From Chthonomonadaceae bacterium (lineage in GTDB: Bacteria > Armatimonadota > Chthonomonadetes > Chthonomonadales > Chthonomonadaceae): 6,013 nucleotides of DNA. Every line of letters starts with the position of its first letter. Positions within the stretch are counted from its first letter, which is position 1. This document shows, in pieces, positions 1 through 5,361 of this stretch. The position numbers and the translations under genes were made by a program. The stretch covers positions 1 through 6,013 of the forward strand of contig JACMPS010000386.1 in assembly GCA_014377395.1 (NCBI GenBank). The letters run 5' to 3'. The notes beneath the pieces were generated by a model. It ran no database searches. It saw only the letters and a program-made list of their open reading frames with translations, and had not been told where the DNA came from.

Positions 1-2
1 CC

Positions 3-158
3 GTGTGGCGGGACGTCAAGGCGCATGGAATGCCCTGGCGCACTCAGACGACACTTGGCGAGGCTTACAAAGCGGTCGAGGAGGCACTCGCGCAAAAGGC
101 GAAACGCCTCCAACAAAAACACTGCGAAACTAAGAACCTTTTAACGGCACCTACTTAG
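3..158 (+). CDS. IS630-family transposase, C-terminal fragment (cut by window edge)
   Basis: An open frame enters from the left edge and stops at TAG 156-158, giving 51 residues beginning VWRDVKAHGM and ending NLLTAPT. It aligns without large gaps with the C-terminal tail of the transposase at 331-1521: the W after the catalytic E, then K, H and M, then a helix of the form EALAQKAKRL against ETALERKAHTL. In IS630/Tc1-type transposases this segment immediately follows the third catalytic residue (IEP-x-W), which would lie just outside the window. The two copies differ at most positions, so this is a second element of the same family and not a duplicate. Whether the complete gene upstream is intact cannot be seen. 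No clear right-hand terminal repeat was found between 159 and 280. The family call is fairly sure; activity is unknown. Confidence 0.72.
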   Translation: MWRDVKAHGMPWRTQTTLGEAYKAVEEALAQKAKRLQQKHCETKNLLTAPT

Positions 159-314
159 TAGATTATCGGGCTGCTCTTTCTTGGCTAAGTGCCTTCCCAA
201 TTCTCTGTCCGACCTCATGGGGATTGAACAAAACCAGCGACCTCACCCGGTTTCGGCTATTACACGGCTTGGGCGCGCTAAGCGGTCTTGCGTAGTTATT
301 TCGTAGTCATGGTT

Positions 315-320
315 GGAGGG
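315..320 (+). promoter_or_regulatory. Ribosome binding site for the IS630 transposase
   Basis: GGAGGG lies 10 nt before the ATG at 331. It favours 331 over the later ATG at 427 as the original start, which matters because an in-frame TGA separates the two. Confidence 0.5.
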
Positions 321-330
321 TGTCCCCATC

Positions 331-1521
331 ATGTATTTTATCCATTTGACTGAAGCCCAGCAACAAGACTTATTTCTGCGAACCCATCAGAAAACGGTGG
401 TGTCTCGCACTCGTGAATGACTTGAAATGATCCGTCTGAGCGACAAAGGCTGGAGCGTTCCTAAAATCGCGGTTCACCTCGTCCTTCACGAGCAAACGGT
501 GCGCTTCTGGATCAAATTGTTTCTTGACGGCGGCTTCTGCGCTCTCACCGATCAACCTCATCCCGGTCAGAAATCCGCCGTGACCGAGACCATGCCGACT
601 GAGGTACGGAATTGGCTCGCCCAGGGCGACAAAACCTGGAACGCCCGTCAGGTTGCCGCCGAAGTTCACGTTCGCTCTGGACTGCTTCGTTCACCTGACC
701 AATGGCGTCGTCTACTCAGACGCGAACACCTGACCTACAAGCGAACGCAACGTAGCCTTCAGCACAAGCAAGACCCCGTTGCCGTTGCCGCCAAAACCGC
801 CCAACTCGACATCCAAAAGGGGGGCGTCAAGCGAGCAACTCGACGTGTGCCATCTCGACGAAGCCGGATTTGCCCTGACGCTTCCGCCCTGCTATAGTTG
901 GTCGCCCGTCGGGGAACATCTCCGCATCGCTTACAGAGCCCCGCAGGGACGACGCCTCAATGTGATCGGCGGCTACTTTTCCGACGGACCCGAGGCAGGC
1001 ACCTTTCGGTATGCGATTTATGCAAGTCTGCCGAAATCGCGCTACAAAACCCAGCACAAGTCTGCCGAAGCGGTGGCACAGGCGGCGGGGTTCGCCCTGT
1101 CGGAAGTCGGTTCGATCCATACCGAACGATTTGTGGCGTTTGTCTGGCGTTTGGCGGGTCCGCCCCCCCCGTTTATACGTCCGATTGAAAGCGGTTGCGT
1201 CCCCTGTGGATCGTGTTGGATAACTACTCGGTTCAAACAAGCGAAGCGGTCAATCAGGAACAGGTCGCGTTGGAAAAAGCCAATTTCCGACTGTTTTACC
1301 TGCCTTCTTATAGCCCGGGGTTGTCCGCCATCGAACCGATCTGGCAGACACTCAAGCATCACGAGATGCAGACCCGCAGTTACTCCGATCTGGCGACAAT
1401 GAAAAGCGCGGTGGAAACCGCCCTGGAACGAAAAGCCCATACCCTCAAAGACAGGAACGTAGAAACTAGAACTTACTGCGCCAGACCGCTTATCGCGGAA
1501 TTTATTCCTGCGGCATTATGA
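331..1521 (+). pseudogene. IS630-family DDE transposase, broken by stops and frameshifts
   Basis: The protein reads MYFIHLTEAQ from 331 with a good RBS, then meets TGA at 418-420 in a context (RTRE-stop-LEMIRLSDKGWSVPKIA) where this family normally has an arginine. A helix-turn-helix (about 427-560) and a winged-helix segment (about 625-760) follow. At the G6 run 819-824 reading must move +1 to continue as QLDVCHLDEAGF. It must move back by -1 between the C8 run 1163-1170 and about 1203 to reach LWIVLDNYSV. If it moves back at the C run, a second TGA (1186-1188) is met. Catalytic residues are D at 857-859 (HLDEAG), D at 1219-1221 (VLDNYS) and E at 1333-1335 (AIEPIW), so D37E spacing. The residue after NYSV is Q where the family usually has H. 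The frame ends at TGA 1519-1521. The element makes no full-length product unless recoded. Family call sure; inactivity an inference. Confidence 0.88.
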
Positions 1522-1548
1522 CAAGTTAATTCACTGACCTTACGCACT

Positions 1549-1591
1549 GCTTCTTTTCTGGGGGTTGCAAACCCCCGGCAGAAAAAACGAG
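1549..1591. repeat. Palindromic repeat, copy 1 (GGGGGTT/AACCCCC hairpin)
   Basis: A perfect 7-bp stem, GGGGGTT at 1560-1566 and AACCCCC at 1570-1576, has a 3-nt loop (GCA). An outer stem TTTTCT (1554-1559) with AGAAAA (1580-1585) pairs across a 3-nt bulge. The flanks, TTCTTTT before and CGGCAG-AAAAAACG after, recur around the hairpin at 1713-1733. This marks the two as copies of one dispersed repeat and not as independent terminators. Confidence 0.6.
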
Positions 1592-1605
1592 TGCCTTTCA
1601 GACGC

Positions 1606-1630
1606 GATGCAAAAACACAATTTTTGCATC
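1606..1630. repeat. Perfect 10-bp stem-loop
   Basis: GATGCAAAAA at 1606-1615 and its exact complement at 1621-1630 flank a 5-nt loop (CACAA). The stem itself carries the A/T runs. Reading leftwards or rightwards, no separate U-tract follows the stem, so a terminator role is possible but not shown. Confidence 0.6.
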
Positions 1631-1670
1631 ACTTCTGCCTTTACTTGCCGAAGAGAACAAAAATCTACGA

Positions 1671-1708
1671 AAAAGAGAGGCTGATGCGTCTGGAAGACGC
1701 TCTCTTTT
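1671..1708. repeat. Two-part stem-loop (AAAAGAGA/TCTCTTTT outer stem)
   Basis: The outer stem is 1671-1678 with 1701-1708 and the inner stem is GCGTCT (1686-1691) with AGACGC (1695-1700) around a GGA loop. A 7-nt bulge interrupts the left arm. The right arm ends in TTTT, so it could weakly terminate plus-strand transcripts. Because it sits inside a cluster of hairpins, a repeat origin is equally likely. Confidence 0.5.
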
Positions 1709-1745
1709 GTTGCCGGGAGTTTTCAACTCCCGGAACAGGAAACGG
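1701..1745. repeat. Palindromic repeat, copy 2 (CCGGGAGTT/AACTCCCGG hairpin)
   Basis: A perfect 9-bp stem, 1713-1721 with 1725-1733, has a TTC loop. Stem core, loop size and both flanks (TCTTTT before, ACAG-GAAACG after) match the repeat at 1549-1591. It lies 63-83 bp past the stop of the minus-strand gene ending at 1796, so it may also end that transcript. Read on the minus strand it lacks a U-tract. Confidence 0.6.
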
Positions 1746-1795
1746 AATATATTCGCCGTTCTGAGTTCATCCAATCGTGGACATCACTGTAGAGC

Positions 1796-4700
1796 CTATT
1801 GCCAGCCTAAGCGCACAATGACACCGTCGGGATCATTCACGTATTTCAGGAAAACGGTACTGCCCTGCACTTCTGAGGACAATGCAACCGGATCACCGTA
1901 GGCGTTTGTGGCTCGGGCTCCCGTCAGTTTGCGTCCGTCAGTATCTATGCGGGCAATGCCCGTTGTCCCCTTTGCGCCGCGCACAAAGTAGGCGGTGTGA
2001 GTGGGTGTTTCGGTCTTGGCTTTGACTTGTCCAGCGACAAACCCGATTTTCGGAGTTTTGGTAGGTTCGAGAAGCGCGTAAATGCCGAGCGAGTTGGGCG
2101 CAATCACACGATCCGCCGTTACATTAAGAGACGATGAAAGCACGTCAATCGTCCGCCCGTCCAATATCTCCTGCTCTCCAAAGGTTTTCACGATGACAAA
2201 GCGACCCCGTTTTAAGACCAAGGCTCCCGGCTCCGAGTATTTCGCCCCCGCCCTCTGATGCGCGTATTCCACGAGTGCGCGAAGCAGGGCGGCACTTCGC
2301 TCCGAGGAGGAGAAGTAGCCGGGTGAAACTCCGACATAAAGGAGAGTTCCCTTTTCGGCGGCTTGCATCCAAACCGGAATTCCGCCTGAGCGCAACCCGT
2401 AAAGGGGTGTCGGCTCGTTTTCCTTTTCGTCCTGAGAAGAGGGGGCAGTCGCATCGGATGGCTTTTTAGTGGGTGCTACGGGAAAGTCCGGGTAGAACGT
2501 GAGCGGGTAATTCGCCCCGACACGAAGACGAGGCAACGACTTCGGAATGTCGCCGCCGCCCTGCTCTCCGATCAGAACGTGGGTGTCATTGGGCTTTGCG
2601 GAGGCGGCTTCCACCCGATAGGCTCCCTGCAAGGTCAAGCGCAGAAGAATTTTTGTGTCTATCGGAAGATTGTCTACGCCATAAGTGACAAAAGCCGCCC
2701 CCGAGAACGTTCTGCCTTCGCCCTCTTTTTCGATCTTCGTGCCACTCTCATAGCGAATCAAGCGGTTTTCAAGATCGGAGCCTGCCCGAAACGCCGCCGC
2801 CGTTTTTCCTCCAATGACGATTTCGATTTTGCTCAACGTAAATTTTTCTTCGGCGGAAGCAGGGGTCAGACGAACCGCCACCGACCCGAAAGTCGTTGCA
2901 AAGCGGGTCACGTCCACCTCAATCGTCGTTAGAGTGCGAACATCTCCCTGCGTCACGAGTGCGTATTTGCTCAGGTCTTCCGCTTCCTCAAATTGCGTCA
3001 CCGCTGTTCCTACAGGAATACCGAGCGCGGAAAAAAGGCTATCCTGTGGGGCATTTTTGTTTGCTTTTTGCCACCAGCCTGCCGCGGTTTGATTGTAAGG
3101 ATCGCTTCCCCCGAAGAAAATTAGACTGCCGCCCCGCTTGACCCAGTTCGCCAGTCCCGTTTGCAAATTTTCTTCGAGTGGCTTCTGAAAATCGTAGGAG
3201 AGCAACAGCGTCTTAAAGGGCTTGAGGGTGTCGGGGTTGTCGGCACGGTCAAGGGAAGCGATCTGCACGGGAACGCCCCGTTGAAGCAAGGGCAAAGTCA
3301 GCCCGTACAAGCCGTCGAGGTCAGAGGGAAAAGGGGCTTCGCGTTGCCATTGCGCTGTTTCGGAAAGCAGAACGCCAATTTCATTGCCGTTATTCGGGTT
3401 TGCCTCGCCTCCAAAGCGGGTGTTCTCCGACAATTCCGTCAACAAGGAGAGTAGGGAAGCGAACTGTGTTTTGCCTTCCCCTGAATAGTTTTCCCATGTT
3501 TTACGGCTTGCAGAAAGGCTGAAATGAAGTGCATCGGGAAACATCAGAGAGGCGGTAAGGGCATTGGCGAGATCCTCTGTGAGAGGCTTTTCGGCTTCAG
3601 CGTTTTCCGGTAGTTGGAGCGTCAGGCGTTTCCCGGTTCCGCGCACAATCTGTGTCAGGACAGATGCCTTGAGGTAGGAAAGGGAGAAGGGCAAACGCCG
3701 TGCCGCGCCATTGAGACGGAGCGTGGCATCTTCCGGGGTTCCGGGGTTGGCTTCGCTCAGGACATCCTGCACGGCGGGTTGCGAAACAAGCCGATACACA
3801 GGGCTAATCAATGAGTGAGAGGCGGCGGAAAGCGGATTGGGAACCGAGAGAACGCGCCGTACGGACGGCTTGAGACGCGCTACCTCCTGCGACAGTCCTG
3901 AAGTATAGGTGGTCAGCAAATTGGACATCAGCTTCCCGGAAAGCCAGCGCGGTTCCATGCCGCTTCTTGGATCCGCCCAGGGCTTATTATAAATTTTTGC
4001 CCAGGCATCTCTGAACACGGACTCGTAGCCCGCCGTTGCAAAGTAAAAAGGCTCCGGCAAAATTACGCCCTCGGCTCCCGCATTGACTGCCCCCGCCAAC
4101 AAACTTCGCTCGAAAGCAAACCGATCCGGCGTAGGGGCAAGAGCGGGTTTGCCGTTCCACTCCAGAGCATTGCCACGAAAATCGGACTGAACGGAAGCCG
4201 AATTAGGAGAGGGGATTTTTCCTGTTTCGGGCGAAGAGAGAGAGGTTCCGGCAAATCCCGACCAGACGGTAGCCCCACGTCCCCGCCATAGAGAACTGAG
4301 GGCGGCATCCCCTAATATCCCCTCACTTCCAAAATCGTATTCCGGCGTAGGAGGCGAGTCGGTCACTGCAAAGACGGCTGGGGTGGTTCCCGCTTTACGT
4401 ACCGTTAGTTTTGTCTCTGTGGGCTGTCCTTCCAGCATCAGCGATTTCACAAACTCTGAGATTCCGTCGTTGTCGCTATCGGCATCTACGCGCAGATAAC
4501 GCACACTCTTGATACCAAAGGAAAGGGTTTTTGCACTCAGACCTACCAGAATTTCATCACCGCGCTTTAGGGTTGCCGGGTTTGTCCATTGGAGGGAAAG
4601 CGTTCCGTCAGCGAGGCGTGACAAGCTCGGAATGAGTGGTTTGTTTCCCGCAGTGAGGACAATCACGGTAGGGGCGTTGGCGTCTTCGAGGGTCAGCCGT

Positions 4701-4936
4701 AATCGCTCGATAGAACCGGGGATCGCCGGAAACGCATAAAACAGGAACTGTCCGACGTTTGCGTGTCGAACACCTTCCGGGGTAATCACAGCACCGTTGC
4801 TCTTGCGGAAGAAGCATAATTCGGTGAGACTACCGGGCTTGAATTCGGTTTCATAGGGGATGGGAGTGTCGGCGAAGAGAGAGCCTGTCGCCAACAGAAA
4901 TGAGAGAGCAGAGAAGGAAGCGGAAAAGAAGGGCAT
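1796..4936 (-). CDS. Secreted multidomain glycoside-hydrolase-like protein
   Basis: An intact 1046-residue ORF. Residues 1-22 look like a Sec signal peptide (cleavage after LFA-22), so the product is exported. Residues 151-161 (DADSDNDGISE) match the calcium-binding, thrombospondin-type-3-like D-rich motif. Roughly 270-510 resembles a divergent TIM-barrel glycosidase; the phrase VILPEPFYFATAGYESVFRDAW (E295) is like the segment holding the acid/base Glu in GH42-type enzymes. Residues 517-612 (NEIGVLLSE to RGGSLIFFGG) match the GATase-like GH42 trimerisation fold. About 665-785 reads as an inserted galactose-binding-type beta-sandwich (VDVTRFATTFGSVAVRL), then a low-complexity linker (822-844) and a C-terminal beta region with YVGVSPGYF. 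A second catalytic acid was not identified. The ATG at 4936 is the only good start before an upstream in-frame TAA. It is probably a carbohydrate-acting or carbohydrate-binding protein; substrate unknown, and catalysis is inference from family resemblance. It stands alone on its strand, 425 bp from the dehydrogenase remnant. Confidence 0.8.
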   Translation of the reverse strand: MPFFSASFSALSFLLATGSLFADTPIPYETEFKPGSLTELCFFRKSNGAVITPEGVRHANVGQFLFYAFPAIPGSIERLRLTLEDANAPTVIVLTAGNKPLIPSLSRLADGTLSLQWTNPATLKRGDEILVGLSAKTLSFGIKSVRYLRVDADSDNDGISEFVKSLMLEGQPTETKLTVRKAGTTPAVFAVTDSPPTPEYDFGSEGILGDAALSSLWRGRGATVWSGFAGTSLSSPETGKIPSPNSASVQSDFRGNALEWNGKPALAPTPDRFAFERSLLAGAVNAGAEGVILPEPFYFATAGYESVFRDAWAKIYNKPWADPRSGMEPRWLSGKLMSNLLTTYTSGLSQEVARLKPSVRRVLSVPNPLSAASHSLISPVYRLVSQPAVQDVLSEANPGTPEDATLRLNGAARRLPFSLSYLKASVLTQIVRGTGKRLTLQLPENAEAEKPLTEDLANALTASLMFPDALHFSLSASRKTWENYSGEGKTQFASLLSLLTELSENTRFGGEANPNNGNEIGVLLSETAQWQREAPFPSDLDGLYGLTLPLLQRGVPVQIASLDRADNPDTLKPFKTLLLSYDFQKPLEENLQTGLANWVKRGGSLIFFGGSDPYNQTAAGWWQKANKNAPQDSLFSALGIPVGTAVTQFEEAEDLSKYALVTQGDVRTLTTIEVDVTRFATTFGSVAVRLTPASAEEKFTLSKIEIVIGGKTAAAFRAGSDLENRLIRYESGTKIEKEGEGRTFSGAAFVTYGVDNLPIDTKILLRLTLQGAYRVEAASAKPNDTHVLIGEQGGGDIPKSLPRLRVGANYPLTFYPDFPVAPTKKPSDATAPSSQDEKENEPTPLYGLRSGGIPVWMQAAEKGTLLYVGVSPGYFSSSERSAALLRALVEYAHQRAGAKYSEPGALVLKRGRFVIVKTFGEQEILDGRTIDVLSSSLNVTADRVIAPNSLGIYALLEPTKTPKIGFVAGQVKAKTETPTHTAYFVRGAKGTTGIARIDTDGRKLTGARATNAYGDPVALSSEVQGSTVFLKYVNDPDGVIVRLGWQ

Positions 4937-4946
4937 AGCGAAAAAG

Positions 4947-4951
4947 CTTTC
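4947..4951 (-). promoter_or_regulatory. Weak ribosome binding site of the secreted protein gene
   Basis: On the minus strand GAAAG lies 10 nt before the ATG at 4936. It is a poor Shine-Dalgarno match but the only one near the start. Confidence 0.3.
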
Positions 4952-4968
4952 AAGAAAGAGAGTGATTT

Positions 4969-4996
4969 ATTGTACCCTTTCTCAGACTTGTGGACA
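4969..4996 (-). promoter_or_regulatory. Candidate sigma-70-type promoter for the secreted protein gene
   Basis: The minus strand carries TACAAT (4974-4969), a 5 of 6 match to the -10 consensus. It is placed to start transcription about 25 nt before the ATG. The best -35 is TGTCCA (4996-4991) at 16-bp spacing, only a 3 of 6 match. The -10 box is convincing by position; the -35 is not. Confidence 0.35.
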
Positions 4997-5007
4997 CGGC
5001 GATTTTA

Positions 5008-5040
5008 GCCCCCTCCCCCAGAATCCGGGAGAGGGGAGCC
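5008..5040. repeat. CCCTCCCC-type palindromic repeat, copy 1 (diverged)
   Basis: CCCCTC at 5010-5015 pairs with GAGGGG at 5031-5036, and CCC (5017-5019) pairs with GGG (5027-5029) across one mismatch. The C-rich left arm, short A-rich centre and G-rich right arm match the layout of the repeats near 5094 and 5319. It is the most divergent of the three. Confidence 0.45.
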
Positions 5041-5093
5041 AATGCAAATACCCTCGACGATAAACGTTTTGTGAGAGATAGCGCACCAGTCTT

Positions 5094-5135
5094 ATCCCTC
5101 CCCCTTATGCAAAAAGGAGGTTAGGAGGGGATTGG
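5094..5135 (+). repeat. CCCTCCCC-type palindromic repeat, copy 2
   Basis: The unit reads TCCCTCCCCCTTATGCA, then AAAAAGGAGG, TTAGGAGGGG and ATTGG. The arms CCTCC (5097-5101) and GGAGG (5116-5120) pair, and the second G-rich block TTAGGAGGGG can pair with the C-run instead. It is nearly superimposable on the reverse complement of 5319-5356, which shows the two to be copies in opposite orientation. Confidence 0.6.
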
Positions 5136-5173
5136 AATTCGTCTTCTCTCTCCGCATCGCGTGTGTTCGTATC

Positions 5174-5200
5174 GCGTCCGAAGGACGCCTTCACCGAAGG
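5174..5200. repeat. Compact double hairpin with repeated CCGAAGG
   Basis: GCGTCC (5174-5179) and GGACGC (5183-5188) form a perfect 6-bp stem with a GAA loop. It runs directly into CCTTC (5188-5192) and GAAGG (5196-5200) with an ACC loop. CCGAAGG occurs twice (5178-5184 and 5194-5200) with its near-complement between them. This is the back-to-back hairpin layout of REP/BIME-like intergenic repeats. Confidence 0.45.
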
Positions 5201-5220
5201 TGCTTAACGCAAGAATAAAC

Positions 5221-5311
5221 TGACCGTTGAAATTTATTGAACCGTCTGTGCAATCAATACCATTGATCAATCATACGAATCGTCTGAATCCATTGAACTA
5301 TTGCCGCCGAA
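5221..5311. repeat. Degenerate ATTGAA-type short repeat tract
   Basis: Across about 90 bp, phrases such as GTTGAA, ATTGAACCGTCTG, CAATCAAT, ATTGATCAAT (a perfect 10-bp palindrome, 5262-5271), CGTCTGAAT and ATTGAAC recur about every 9-12 bp. CGTCTG is present twice (5243-5248 and 5281-5286). No ORF or RNA gene is evident here. The units are too imperfect and too short for a CRISPR. Confidence 0.35.
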
Positions 5312-5318
5312 AACGACG

Positions 5319-5356
5319 AACCCTAATCCTCCCCTTGCATTAAGGGGAGGGAACCA
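5319..5356 (-). repeat. CCCTCCCC-type palindromic repeat, copy 3 (inverted)
   Basis: A perfect 9-bp stem, CCTCCCCTT at 5328-5336 and AAGGGGAGG at 5342-5350, has a 5-nt loop. Read on the minus strand it is TTCCCTCCCCTTAATGCA, then AGGGGAGGATTAGGG, matching the plus-strand unit at 5094. It begins 6 bp past the stop of the dehydrogenase remnant and could act as its terminator, although only a few T residues follow the stem. Confidence 0.62.
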
Positions 5357-5361
5357 GAGAT

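Larger units (their letters stand above)
281..1553 (+). mobile_element. IS630-family insertion sequence, degenerate (ends tentative)
   Basis: The element is defined by the broken transposase gene inside it. Its ends are less sure. The left candidate, starting AGCGGTCTTGCGTA at 281-294, resembles the reverse complement of 1541-1553, AGCAGTGCGTA, if a gap of three bases is allowed. A TA dinucleotide, the usual IS630 target, sits at 279-280, but no matching TA was found immediately outside the right end. The implied length of about 1.27 kb is normal for the family. The outer limits are inference; the presence of an IS630-type element is well supported by the encoded DDE domain. Confidence 0.55.

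Noticed and set aside
159..280. A gene or RNA between the two transposases
   Set aside because: No ORF, tRNA-like fold or convincing terminal repeat was seen in this short spacer.
418..1188. Two in-frame TGA codons as a sign of TGA reassigned to an amino acid
   Set aside because: The long 1046-residue ORF has no internal TGA and uses TGG for tryptophan, and TGA ends the transposase frame at 1519-1521. The two TGAs sit in a gene that also has frameshifts, so decay is simpler.
827..1440. Minus-strand ORFs of 137 and 132 codons opposite the transposase
   Set aside because: They lack recognisable domains and an RBS and lie opposite conserved DDE transposase sequence; they are shadows of it.
1560..1733. 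Canonical intrinsic terminators
   Set aside because: The stems are strong but none is followed by a clear U-tract on either strand, and two are copies of a repeat; terminator function is possible but not supported enough to list.
2145..4739. Numerous plus- and minus-strand ORFs of 60-120 codons within the large gene
   Set aside because: All overlap the intact 1046-residue protein, which has a signal peptide and coherent domains; none shows a domain of its own.
5221..5311. CRISPR array
   Set aside because: No direct repeat of 23 bp or more, no even spacers and no cas gene; only short imperfect phrases recur.
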